Source of the DNA: an uncultured Candidatus Melainabacteria bacterium
GTDB taxonomy: Bacteria > Cyanobacteriota > Vampirovibrionia > Gastranaerophilales > Gastranaerophilaceae
NCBI GenBank assembly: GCA_949927415.1
Contig: CATLFB010000001.1
Span: 186,001 to 250,000, forward strand
Reading direction: 5' to 3'
DNA: 64,000 nt
Shown: positions 56,249-64,000 of the stretch, one piece after another
Layout of the letters: each line of letters begins with the position of its first letter
Numbering within the stretch: position 1 is the first letter of the stretch
The notes under the pieces: generated by a model
Databases searched by the model: none
What the model was told of the DNA's origin: nothing
What the model saw: the letters and a program-made list of their open reading frames with translations, nothing else
Made by a program: the position numbers and the translations under genes

Positions 56249-57076
56249 ATGTTTAGCACAGAAGTAATTTATGAAGTAGTAATATTTTCAATCGGCGATA
56301 CAAAAGCCGGTACAAAAATGGGAAAACTCCAGCTTAAAAACCCGAACGACGGAACTCTTTTAAACTGTATTCTCTGGGAAGAAGCGCTCAACCGTATGGA
56401 CAGCAAACTTTTCCGCTGCGGCAATCAGCTCCGTATTGTTTCAGGTTCATTTAACGAAAAATTCAACAACTGCCTTGTCTCAGCTCTTGAACTTGTAAAA
56501 GAAGCAAAAATGGGGCTCGATGAAACCGAACGCGAAGTATATTACAAAGAACTGACTTCATATTTCGAAAAAATCGAAAACGAAAGACTTCGAAACTTTT
56601 TGAAAGACTATTTTGAAAAACATAAAAACGAAATCAAAACCTCACCCGCCGCAAAACTTATGCACCACAACTATATAGGAGGACTTCTGGTTCACACAAC
56701 AGAGTGCCTGAAATTAGCCCAAATTAATATGGATGCGATGAATTATTCATCAAACCGGGACAATGTTTATGCGGCCTGCGCACTTCATGATATCGGCAAA
56801 ATTTTCGAATATACAGTCGATTTGGAAACCGGTCTGGTTGACTATGACGAAAATTTCAGACATGAATGGCTTACGCATTCACAATACGGCTTTACAATTT
56901 GTATGGCAGAAGGGTTTAAAGAAGTTGCAAAAATGATTGCTGCACACCACGGAAGAGCCGAATGGGGCGCAATTATCGACTTAAACGAACGCGATTTGGA
57001 GCCGGAACTTTATCTGATACATTTGATAGACAATCTGTCAGCAAAATTTGGCAAAATTAATGCGTCTATGCTATAA
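56249..57076 (+). CDS. YhaM-like 3'-5' exoribonuclease (OB fold + HD domain)
   Basis: A 275-residue protein. An OB-type nucleic-acid-binding fold (about 1-85: VVIFSIGDTKAGTKMGKLQLK) precedes an HD hydrolase domain with LMHHNYIGGLLVHTTE, ALHDIGKIFEY (His-Asp) and IAAHHGRAEWG. This is the layout of YhaM/CBF1-type exoribonucleases, though 30-40 residues shorter. The start lacks a Shine-Dalgarno and lies at the end of the structured region above, so translation may depend on that RNA. Thymidylate-kinase-like genes follow 31 bases later. Confidence 0.82.
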   Translation: MFSTEVIYEVVIFSIGDTKAGTKMGKLQLKNPNDGTLLNCILWEEALNRMDSKLFRCGNQLRIVSGSFNEKFNNCLVSALELVKEAKMGLDETEREVYYKELTSYFEKIENERLRNFLKDYFEKHKNEIKTSPAAKLMHHNYIGGLLVHTTECLKLAQINMDAMNYSSNRDNVYAACALHDIGKIFEYTVDLETGLVDYDENFRHEWLTHSQYGFTICMAEGFKEVAKMIAAHHGRAEWGAIIDLNERDLEPELYLIHLIDNLSAKFGKINASML

Positions 57077-57107
57077 AAAATAAACATTTAAAAACGGAGT
57101 CAAAACC

Positions 57108-57782
57108 TTGTCAAAATTAACAGAAAAACACAATTTAAAAGGCACTTTAATCTGCGTTGAAGGAATCGACGGTTCCGGCAAATCCACGCAGCTGGCGCTC
57201 CTTCGCGACTGGCTCAAATCAATCGGGCAGGATGTAATCTTCACCGAATGGAACTCTTCAGAACTCATAAGCCAGACAACAAAACTCGCCAAAAAGAAAA
57301 ATATGCTCTCGCCAAGAACATTTTCACTTCTGCATGCAGTTGACTTTGCAGACAGATTGAAACAGGTGATTGACCCTGCTTTGAAAGCCGGATTTATCGT
57401 GCTTGCCGACAGATACGCCTACACCGCCTTTGCACGCGACGTTGCCAGAGGGGTTGACCCGCAGTGGGTTCGAAAAGTTTACGATTTTGCAATCAAACCG
57501 GATTTGGCAATATATTTTGACATCAACCCAAAAGTTTCAATGGAAAGGATTTGCTCAAACCGCGCACCAAAATTCTACGAAGCCGGAATGGATCTAAAAC
57601 TCAGCAATGACCCCTACGAAAGCTATATGATTTTCCAGACCAGAGTCATCAAAGAGTATCAAAAAATGGTAAAAGAATTCGGGCTTGTGAAAATCGATGC
57701 AATGGATTCTATCCACAAAAAACAGGTCGAAATAAGAGAAATGCTCAGAAAAGTTCTCGAAGAAAAAGGAGTAATCATCTGA
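57108..57782 (+). CDS. Thymidylate-kinase-like protein 1
   Basis: A 224-residue P-loop kinase of the dTMP kinase superfamily (COG0125 type). P loop EGIDGSGKST (about 19-28), ADRYAYTAFARD with the DRY motif (about 102-104) and a LID-type segment. The family's usual S-x-AYQG after DRY is replaced by YTAFARDVARG, so the acceptor nucleotide may differ. I chose the TTG start because GGAG lies nine bases upstream. The gene overlaps the next by one base (TGATG). Confidence 0.82.
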   Translation: MSKLTEKHNLKGTLICVEGIDGSGKSTQLALLRDWLKSIGQDVIFTEWNSSELISQTTKLAKKKNMLSPRTFSLLHAVDFADRLKQVIDPALKAGFIVLADRYAYTAFARDVARGVDPQWVRKVYDFAIKPDLAIYFDINPKVSMERICSNRAPKFYEAGMDLKLSNDPYESYMIFQTRVIKEYQKMVKEFGLVKIDAMDSIHKKQVEIREMLRKVLEEKGVII

Positions 57783-58453
57783 TGGAAAAATTCAAAAAGA
57801 AACACAAATACGAAGGATTGCTCATTGTAATCGAGGGAACTGACGGAAGCGGAAAGTCAACACAGCTTGAACTTTTGAAACGCGCTATTGAAGACCAGTC
57901 TTACGGCGTAATGGTGTCAGAGTGGAAAACGTCGCGACTGATTGCAAACGTAATCGACGATGCAAAAGACAGAAACCTTTTAAATGCCACAACATACAGC
58001 CTTTTGTATGCGGCAGATTTCGTTGACCGTTTGGAAAACACGATTATTCCTGCATTAAAATCAGGTTTTATAGTTCTTTTAGACAGATATTTCTACACTG
58101 CGCTTGCGCGTGACGTTGTCCGGGGCCAAAATATCGAATGGGTCAAAAACCTTTATGATTACGCACCCGAGCCGGATTTGGTATTTTATCTTGATATGCC
58201 TGTGGATGTTCTTTTGAAAAGAATTATCGGAACAACAGGGCTGGATTTTTACGAAAGCGGCAGAGATATGGGATTTTCAACCGACTTTTACAAAAGTTTC
58301 GAGATTTATCAGAAAAAATGCCTCGAACAGTACAATGATATGAAAAGCGAATACAACTTCATAAGCATTGACGGCACAAAACCGGTAAAAGAAATCCACA
58401 AAATTATGAAAACCGAGGTTCAAAAAATCCTCGATTCGGGCGTAATGTACTAA
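57782..58453 (+). CDS. Thymidylate-kinase-like protein 2
   Basis: A 223-residue paralogue of the preceding gene with EGTDGSGKST (about 18-27) and LDRYFYTALARDVVRG. The two proteins align over their whole length and share the same departure from classic dTMP kinase after DRY. Translational coupling suggests that they act together, perhaps as a heterodimer. One or both could instead be the cell's dTMP kinase. Confidence 0.82.
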   Translation: MEKFKKKHKYEGLLIVIEGTDGSGKSTQLELLKRAIEDQSYGVMVSEWKTSRLIANVIDDAKDRNLLNATTYSLLYAADFVDRLENTIIPALKSGFIVLLDRYFYTALARDVVRGQNIEWVKNLYDYAPEPDLVFYLDMPVDVLLKRIIGTTGLDFYESGRDMGFSTDFYKSFEIYQKKCLEQYNDMKSEYNFISIDGTKPVKEIHKIMKTEVQKILDSGVMY

Positions 58454-58603
58454 AATCAAAACTACTTTGCAAAGAGTTTTTCAAGCATTTGTAAAGTATT
58501 AAACACAAAAATTTACGAACCGAAACATTTCGCGCAATTGGGCGTGATTTATGATAAATTAAGAATAGAAAAAGAGACAAAATAGTTTATAGGAGATTAA
58601 TGA

Positions 58604-59278
58604 ATGTCTGAATACCTGAGCAAGGAAGAGATAAAGCAATGGAGAAGCTCACTGGAAAAGATTACGTTGGAAGAATTTGCCGCAAGATTAGGTAAAAAGA
58701 TAGAAGAAGCAAAACCTACAAATGATTTGATTGATATAGTTTTAAAAGGCAGCCCTGTTGTTTCTACCGCAGACGATTGGATGCCGTCAAAAGCTGAACG
58801 CTTGAGCAGCATTGCAGACAGAGCCTATGAAATTGAACGCGAAATTGCACCGTCACCTTTTTCAATTTCAAATCTTAAATTAGACATTGATGAAGAGCCG
58901 AAACAAGCTAAAGTTGAAAAAACAGCCGCTAAAAAAACAGCTAAAACAAAAGAAGTTAAAGAAGCTAAAGCTGTTAAAAAACCTGCAAAAACTGCGGTTA
59001 AGTCAAAACTCTCCGACAATACAGCACAGATTTCATCTTCTGCAAGTTTAAGAGAAGAAGTGAGAATCGTTTTCAAAAAAGCATTGACAGACAGAGAGCA
59101 AAAAGTTTTCGATTATTTTGTTGAAAACAGCAACAAAATTGTTTATGCAAAAGATTTGGCAGCCCTTCTTGAATTGCCGAGAGACTATGTTTACAAATAC
59201 ATCAAAAACCTCCGCGCTAAAATCGAAGGCGACAAACTTGACAACGCTGTAAAAGGCGGATTTATACTTCACGTGTAA
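58604..59278 (+). CDS. Protein with Lys/Ala linker and winged-helix-like C terminus
   Basis: A 224-residue protein. Residues 1-95 are helical and acidic; 105-135 are a Lys/Ala linker with AKKTAKTKEVKEAKAVKK; residues 150-224 look like a winged helix (LTDREQKVFDYFVENSNKI, AKDLAALLELPRDYVYKYIKNLRAKI, GGFILHV), the last two being a recognition helix and wing. A nucleoid- or DNA-associated role is likely but not shown. AGGAGA precedes the ATG. Confidence 0.68.
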   Translation: MSEYLSKEEIKQWRSSLEKITLEEFAARLGKKIEEAKPTNDLIDIVLKGSPVVSTADDWMPSKAERLSSIADRAYEIEREIAPSPFSISNLKLDIDEEPKQAKVEKTAAKKTAKTKEVKEAKAVKKPAKTAVKSKLSDNTAQISSSASLREEVRIVFKKALTDREQKVFDYFVENSNKIVYAKDLAALLELPRDYVYKYIKNLRAKIEGDKLDNAVKGGFILHV

Positions 59279-59296
59279 ATAAAATAACTTTAATAA

Positions 59297-59338
59297 AAAT
59301 AAAAAGAGTGGGAATTAACTTTCCGCTCTTTTTATTTT
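59297..59338 (+). terminator. Terminator of the winged-helix-like gene
   Basis: AAAAAGAGTGG and CCGCTCTTTTT form an imperfect stem around GAATTAACTTT, followed by ATTTTG, about 20 bases after the stop. Confidence 0.8.
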
Positions 59339-59413
59339 GTAATTTTTCACGGACTTTCCATTAAAACGATACAACACAAAAAAAAAAACGCAAGCAACTC
59401 TAAAATTAACACA

Positions 59414-59448
59414 AAAAAGCCGGAGTGTTACTAGCACTCCGGCTTTTT
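59414..59448 (-). terminator. Terminator of the MFS gene
   Basis: AAAAAGCCGGAGTG and CACTCCGGCTTTTT form a perfect 14-bp stem with a seven-base loop; it lies 21 bases past the transporter stop. Confidence 0.92.
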
Positions 59449-59468
59449 AAATATTGATTATTATTACG

Positions 59469-60854
59469 TTATTCTGCGGATTTTTCTTTCACGCCTGCCG
59501 CAACGAAAGATGCCGCAGCCAAACAAATCGCGCCGATAATAAATACATATTCCCAGTGATGATTTAGCATTCCGCCTGCAGATTCAAACGCACACTTTGA
59601 AATAAACCATGCAACAAGCGTACAAACAAACACCTGCGGCCCTGCAATGAATATATTAAATATTCCCATAACAGATCCTTCTGTACCTTTTTTGATGTAC
59701 TGAGAAAGCATTGCAAACGGAAGCGCGCAAATACTTGCCCAGCCAATACCGGCAAGCCCCATCAACACTGCAACGGCAACGGGATTTTTAACAAACGCCA
59801 TTCCTAAATATGCAAAAATCATTGAAATCATTGAAATGATATGAACTTTCTTGTTTCCGTATTTTGCAGAAAGCACGCCGATTGGAATCGCAACAAGGAA
59901 GCACACAAGGTTGAATATCGCAAAGCTTATCGAAGAAAAGTTTGTACCATTCAACACCGCCTGCGAAAACTGAAGTTTTACGCCCTCTGCCGCACTGGAC
60001 AAATCAGGAACCCCGTATACCGTATGAATCGCGTACTGTGTGAAATTAATCATCATACACATAGTTCCAATCCAGGTGAAAAACTGCATAAGGCAGATTT
60101 TTGATACTTCCGGCGACATTGCAAAAAAGTTCTTTAAAGAATCTAAAAATGTATCCTCTGTTTTTTCAGCAACTTCCGCTAACTCTTCTTCTTTTTTCAT
60201 AGAATGCTCTTTTATCGTAATACAAGTCCAGAGCATACCAAGCGTGAACGCAACAGCCGCCATCACAAATTGAGCCGGAATAGACATCTGGTAATGAAAT
60301 GCCCATTTTAAAAACGGAGCAGTTGCCGCAGCAACGACAGACCCAAGCCCGATTGCAAGCGAAATAAAAGAGTTTGCAATTGAATGCTGTTCTGCGGGAA
60401 CAACATCCGGAATCAGCGCTCGATACGGACCTTGTGCAATATTTATACATGCATCAATAACCCAAATCATAATTGCGGCAATCAACAATGCCGTAAGCGG
60501 AGGAAGGTTTAAGCCTGTGAGCTTGTGGAGCAAATCCGCAACTCCCGCGGAATTCGGAAAAATCCACAGCGCGATTGATGCAATAATCGCACCGCCAAGC
60601 AAATATGGACGTCTTCTTCCAAACGGCGAAACGGTTTTATCTGAAAGCGCACCGACAAGCGGCTGTACAACCATTCCGGTGAATGGCCCCGCAAGCCAGA
60701 TAAGCCCGTAAATTAACGGTGATGCGCCAAGGCTTTCTGTAACCGGTCCTGACAGGATAATTCTCATCTGCCAGGCAAACTGAAGCCCGAAAAACCCCAA
60801 TGCAAAGTTCAAAAATTGCATTGCAGTAAATTTCTTTAAATTATTTTCTCCCAT
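59469..60854 (-). CDS. MFS sugar transporter (sucrose/maltose:proton symporter type)
   Basis: A 461-residue, 12-helix permease. It has the SLC45/SUC-type plan: FALGFFGLQFAWQMRIILSGP in helix 1, GLIWLAGPFTGMVVQPLVGALSD with the MFS loop motif (GALSDKTVSPFGRRRPY), and a long middle loop. Such proteins import sucrose or maltose with protons; the exact sugar cannot be told, and no sugar-cleaving gene is adjacent. GGGGAG precedes the ATG, with a promoter and dyad upstream. Confidence 0.88.
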   Translation of the reverse strand: MGENNLKKFTAMQFLNFALGFFGLQFAWQMRIILSGPVTESLGASPLIYGLIWLAGPFTGMVVQPLVGALSDKTVSPFGRRRPYLLGGAIIASIALWIFPNSAGVADLLHKLTGLNLPPLTALLIAAIMIWVIDACINIAQGPYRALIPDVVPAEQHSIANSFISLAIGLGSVVAAATAPFLKWAFHYQMSIPAQFVMAAVAFTLGMLWTCITIKEHSMKKEEELAEVAEKTEDTFLDSLKNFFAMSPEVSKICLMQFFTWIGTMCMMINFTQYAIHTVYGVPDLSSAAEGVKLQFSQAVLNGTNFSSISFAIFNLVCFLVAIPIGVLSAKYGNKKVHIISMISMIFAYLGMAFVKNPVAVAVLMGLAGIGWASICALPFAMLSQYIKKGTEGSVMGIFNIFIAGPQVFVCTLVAWFISKCAFESAGGMLNHHWEYVFIIGAICLAAASFVAAGVKEKSAE

Positions 60855-60881
60855 AATTTTCTCCCCAATAACTTATCCCTG

Positions 60882-60918
60882 TGTATCTAAAATACACGCA
60901 ACATAACGCATAGTCAAG
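60882..60918 (-). promoter_or_regulatory. Promoter of the MFS gene with an operator-like dyad
   Basis: On the minus strand: -35 TTGACT (60913-60918), 17-base spacer, -10 TATTTT (60890-60895). The dyad GTGTAT-CTAAA-ATACAC (60882-60898) covers the -10 box, where a repressor would block the polymerase. Confidence 0.6.
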
Positions 60919-61027
60919 GGCTGTGGCATCAACACATTGACTTAAATGCATCGCTTTCATAAACTGCTTGCTTCAGGGATTAAACGACAGATATTTGAGC
61001 AGGGAGGATTAAAATTTATTTTTAAAC

Positions 61028-61056
61028 TTGACAAAACTCGAAAAATAATAAATAAT
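61028..61056 (+). promoter_or_regulatory. Promoter candidate of prepilin locus 3
   Basis: -35 TTGACA (61028-61033, perfect), 17-base spacer, -10 AATAAT (61051-61056, five of six). Transcription would begin at about 61063, ten bases before the ATG at 61073. Confidence 0.6.
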
Positions 61057-61072
61057 AAGACAATAGCAACTA

Positions 61073-61940
61073 ATGGAGGTAAACATAAACTATAAGAAGG
61101 ATATTAACTGCCCCCCCCCCCCCGAAATCCGCTCATAGCAACGATTTCGGCAATTCTTTAGGTAGTTTAAAAACTTATATACTGAATTTTAATAAATATG
61201 CTTTTACTCTGGCTGAAGTTTTAATTACATTGGGTATTATCGGAATTGTTGCTGCACTTACAATTCCTCAATTGATTAAGAATTATCAGGCACATATATT
61301 GAGAAATCAATTAAAGACAGCTTATGCTGATTTAAATAATGCAAGCCGTATATTTATGCTTCACAATGACATTTCGGTTAGTGAGTACGCAAGTCTTAAC
61401 GGAACGAAAAAAGCAATTCAGAAATTCAAAAAAGAATTTACGACTGTTGTAAAAGATGATGATTTAGATGCAAGCTCTGTAGACGATGACGGGAAGCGCG
61501 TTGAACCGTACAAAATGTATCTTTTAACCGGCGCTGAGGGCGGGTGGTTATGTGACAATTCCGGATACTTTTGGGATGCACAAGTAAGAACGATTTCTTT
61601 TGACGATGAGCCGGCTATGGGACAGAACGGACCAAAAGTTTGCATAGATATAAATGGAATAAAAAAACCAAACAAATTCGGGGTTGATTATTTTGTATTT
61701 ATGTTTACTGTTGACGGGCTTGTTATACCATTCGGGCAAGCATACAAAAATAATCCTAGGACATTTGAAGATGGCGGAAATTTATGGACAAATGCAACAG
61801 TGGCAAAACCTGAAGATTTTTGTAAGGTTCATTGGGACCCCAGATATCAACTTGCATGTTCGAACTTTGCCCTTGTAGATAAACACCCAACAAATCCAAG
61901 AAAAGATTATTGGAGAGACTTTATTTCCGAAAAGCAATAA
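61073..61940 (+). CDS. Phase-variable prepilin-like protein, locus 3 (out of frame as sequenced)
   Basis: The first ATG (61073) reads MEVNINYKKDINC into a run of 13 C (61111-61123), then stops after a further few codons. Deleting one C or adding two (12 or 15) would join it to a leader and KYAFTLAEVLITLGIIGIVAALTIPQ, followed by a 237-residue pilin-like domain with INGIKKPNKFGVDYFVF. GGAGGT (61075-61080) sits inside the ATG codon's downstream bases and is placed for a start at about 61085, which reads ATA. There is no ATG or GTG with a ribosome-binding site in the prepilin frame itself. The run lies in C orientation, opposite to loci 1 and 2. Confidence 0.75.
61111..61123 (+). repeat. C13 tract (contingency locus 3)
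   Basis: Thirteen C between the start and the prepilin signature. One base longer than an in-frame length, as at loci 1 and 2. Confidence 0.9.
61122..61150. repeat. Perfect inverted repeat at the edge of the C-run
   Basis: CCGAAATC (61122-61129) and GATTTCGG (61143-61150) are perfect inverted repeats around 13 bases. The first arm overlaps the end of the C13 tract, so tract length and hairpin are linked. Confidence 0.75.
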
Positions 61941-61951
61941 AAAACAATCAA

Positions 61952-61991
61952 TTTTAAAATCCCGCGATTGAATTATTCACGGGATTTTAAA
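61952..61991. terminator. Terminator between prepilin locus 3 and pyrG
   Basis: TTTAAAATCCCG and CGGGATTTTAAA form a perfect stem with a loop of about 15 bases; it can serve both converging genes. Confidence 0.75.
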
Positions 61992-62017
61992 TTAATCTAT
62001 TATTATGTTTTGACACG

Positions 62018-63622
62018 CTATTTTAAATTCTTCACAGCTGCATCAATCAAACCCTTAAACAGCGGATGCGGTCTTTCAGGGCGGGATTTGAATTCCGGAT
62101 GGAATTGAGATGCAACAAACCAATCATTTTGCGGCAATTCAACAACTTCAGCGAGCATTCCGTCAGGCGACATTCCGGAAAATACCAGACCGGCATCTTC
62201 GATTTGTTTTAAGTATTCATTATTAACTTCATATCTGTGGCGGTGGCGTTCTGAAATCTTTTCGGCACCGTAAGCTTTAGCCGCCTTTGAACCCTTCTTC
62301 AACACACAATCATAAGCGCCGAGCCTCATTGTACCGCCATAAGCCTGAACATTTTTCTGTTCCAGCATCAAGTCGATAACAGGATACTGCGCGTTTTCGT
62401 CAAATTCGGCTGAATTTGCACCCTTCAAACCTACAACGTTTCTGGCGTATTCAATAACCGCGCACTGCATACCTAAGCAAAGCCCCAAAAACGGAACATT
62501 GTTTTCGCGAGCATATCGGATAACATTTAATTTTCCTTCAATACCGCGGATTCCAAAGCCGCCCGGTACAACAACCGCCTGCACATCTTTCAGCAATTCT
62601 TTACACTTTTCGCCGTCAACGCATTCTTCTGAATTTATCCACTTGATATCTATTGCGGCATCATTTGCATAACCCGCGTGCTTCAGTGATTCAACGACCG
62701 AAATATATGCATCTGAAAGTTTGGTATATTTTCCGGCAATTGCAACTTTAACCGTTTTTTTCGGATTTTTAATCTTTTCAACAAGATTTTCCCAGCCGGC
62801 TAAATCAGCCTTGCGATCTTCTACTCTGAGCATATCAAGAACGACATGCGCCATATCTTGCGCTTCAAGGGCCAGCGGAACTTCATAAATACTTTTCATA
62901 TCGCGGCATTCAATAACCGCGTCTTTCGGAACTGAGCAGAAAAGCGCGAGTTTTTCTTTTTCTGTTTTCGGAATCGGTTTTGTGGTACGGCATACGAGGA
63001 TTTCCGGCTGAATACCGTAACTTCTCAAAACATTCACACTGTGCTGTGACGGTTTTGTTTTCAATTCGCCTGATGTCGGAAGATACGGGAGCAATGTGCA
63101 GTGGATTGAAATTGCGTTGCCGATTCCGGCTTCAGCTTTAAATTGCCTGATTGCTTCAATAAACGGCAAACTTTCGATGTCGCCGATTGTGCCGCCGACT
63201 TCAATTAATTGAAAATCCGGTTTAAATTGTTTTGCGGCACCGTTGATTTTTGATTTAATTTCGTTTGTGATATGCGGAATAACCTGAACGGTTGCACCGA
63301 GGTAATCGCCGCGGCGTTCTTTTTTAATAACATGCTGATAGACGCTTCCGGAGGTTACGTTGTTGAGTTTGCCGAGAAAAGTGTCGGTAAATCTTTCATA
63401 GTGGCCTAAATCAAGGTCGGTTTCCGCACCGTCATCGGTTACGAAAACTTCGCCGTGCTGAAAAGGACTCATTGTGCCGGGGTCGACATTTATATACGGG
63501 TCGAATTTCTGGTTAATTACAGAAAAACCTCTTGCTCTGAGAAGTCTGCCCAGAGACGCTGCAATAATCCCTTTGCCAAGAGAACTTACAACACCGCCTG
63601 TTATAAAAATATATTTTGTCAT
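62018..63622 (-). CDS. pyrG: CTP synthase
   Basis: The ATG at 63622 (AAGGGG upstream, protein [18 protein letters not shown]) is preferred over one 14 codons earlier, giving 534 residues, usual for the enzyme. The amidoligase domain (1-265) contains the P loop [10 protein letters not shown] and [15 protein letters not shown]; the glutaminase domain has the nucleophile in GLCLGMQ and the His-Glu pair in SQFHPEF. It aminates UTP to CTP with glutamine. gatC lies 74 bases upstream on the same strand. Confidence 0.97.
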   Translation of the reverse strand: MTKYIFITGGVVSSLGKGIIAASLGRLLRARGFSVINQKFDPYINVDPGTMSPFQHGEVFVTDDGAETDLDLGHYERFTDTFLGKLNNVTSGSVYQHVIKKERRGDYLGATVQVIPHITNEIKSKINGAAKQFKPDFQLIEVGGTIGDIESLPFIEAIRQFKAEAGIGNAISIHCTLLPYLPTSGELKTKPSQHSVNVLRSYGIQPEILVCRTTKPIPKTEKEKLALFCSVPKDAVIECRDMKSIYEVPLALEAQDMAHVVLDMLRVEDRKADLAGWENLVEKIKNPKKTVKVAIAGKYTKLSDAYISVVESLKHAGYANDAAIDIKWINSEECVDGEKCKELLKDVQAVVVPGGFGIRGIEGKLNVIRYARENNVPFLGLCLGMQCAVIEYARNVVGLKGANSAEFDENAQYPVIDLMLEQKNVQAYGGTMRLGAYDCVLKKGSKAAKAYGAEKISERHRHRYEVNNEYLKQIEDAGLVFSGMSPDGMLAEVVELPQNDWFVASQFHPEFKSRPERPHPLFKGLIDAAVKNLK

Positions 63623-63695
63623 CTTTACCCCTTCTGCTTCCGGCTCCAACTCCGGATTTATCACTTACTTATAATATTTCTCAAAAGTTTTGCGG

Positions 63696-63977
63696 CTAAC
63701 CGATTTTCGGAACCTTGAAAAATCCGTCTTCAACTTCCGGACCGTTTGCCATCAATTCTTCTTTTGTCTGTTCGTAAACAACTTTGTCTTCTCTCATAAC
63801 GTTTACAAAATCAATAACCTGAGTCATCGGTTTTACATTTGTTGTGTCGACTTCATTCATCTGGTCAACGTATTTCAAAACATCGCCAAGCTGTTTTGTA
63901 TAAAGTTCTTTTTCTTCTTCTGTTAATTCTAATCTTGCAAGCTTTGCAACATGTTCAACATCTTTTATGGTAATCAT
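63696..63977 (-). CDS. gatC: Aspartyl/glutamyl-tRNA amidotransferase subunit C
   Basis: A 93-residue subunit of the GatCAB amidotransferase, which makes Gln-tRNA and Asn-tRNA from mischarged tRNAs. The family head VEHVAKLARLELTEEEKE and the C-terminal VPKIG are present. GGGAG precedes the ATG. gatA and gatB are not in the window. Confidence 0.95.
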   Translation of the reverse strand: MITIKDVEHVAKLARLELTEEEKELYTKQLGDVLKYVDQMNEVDTTNVKPMTQVIDFVNVMREDKVVYEQTKEELMANGPEVEDGFFKVPKIG

Positions 63978-64000
63978 ATTCTACTCCCTATATTTTATTT

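Overview
The window looks like a chromosomal segment of a non-photosynthetic relative of the Cyanobacteria, most likely Candidatus Melainabacteria/Vampirovibrionia, order Gastranaerophilales. This is an inference. It rests on low GC, a Ycf23/DUF561 gene (a family of cyanobacteria and algal plastids) at 47143-47901, an RNase E/G gene next to a TIGR03960-type radical SAM gene, several prepilin-like genes with the AFTLAEVLITLG signature, and many large lineage-specific proteins with N termini such as MGMSASQARLLS. No prophage, CRISPR array or insertion sequence was seen.

Layout. 1-7400: partial acetyltransferase, NupC-type transporter, membrane-anchored GT5 (glycogen-synthase-like) protein, a protein with an annexin-like repeat and an HExxH metallopeptidase domain, and tRNA-Lys. 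7500-16600: XRE regulator, pth, a TPR protein, then a minus-strand run of TIGR03960 radical SAM, RNase E/G, a small membrane protein and a small pilin-like protein. 16680-24305: exported proteins, a BlaI-type repressor pair, a serpin-like secreted protein, an M16 peptidase and gap. 24400-32200: phase-variable prepilin locus 1, radA, family 4 uracil-DNA glycosylase, AGCS symporter, lineage-specific proteins, DUF167. 32224-41740: bifunctional Rel/Spo, two lineage-specific proteins, a sensor kinase, and a receiver plus degenerate GspE/PilB pair. 41800-50900: an intact prepilin with a divergent HTH gene, MlaE, ilvE, an HtrA-like protease, ycf23, a GT2 protein and folC. 50900-64000: prepilin locus 2, two zinc alcohol dehydrogenases, a GNAT-like gene, ilvC, a YhaM-like HD nuclease, two tandem thymidylate-kinase-like genes, a winged-helix-like protein, an MFS sugar transporter, prepilin locus 3, pyrG and gatC.

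Main finding. Three of the four typical prepilin genes carry a run of 12, 12 or 13 G/C between their translation start and the prepilin signature. In every case the run is one nucleotide longer than a length that would join the start to the prepilin frame. All three therefore look like contingency (phase-variation) loci read in the OFF state. At two of them a strong Shine-Dalgarno and ATG sit just upstream of the run, so the true start is visible. A short motif, CTATGA(C/G)(T/C)GGA followed by the G-run and CA, is shared by all three. At locus 3 it lies in the opposite orientation to the gene, so the run-bearing unit may be a small mobile or recombining repeat. The fourth prepilin gene (41816-42607) has no run and is intact.

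Other points worth a look: several genes whose promoter -10 box ends six bases before the ATG (leaderless mRNAs); a palindromic repeat inserted in frame in a radical SAM gene; a CNT transporter whose substrate-binding GQTEAP motif is altered; and an unexplained structured region with direct repeats upstream of the YhaM-like gene. All calls were made by reading the sequence; no database search was run.
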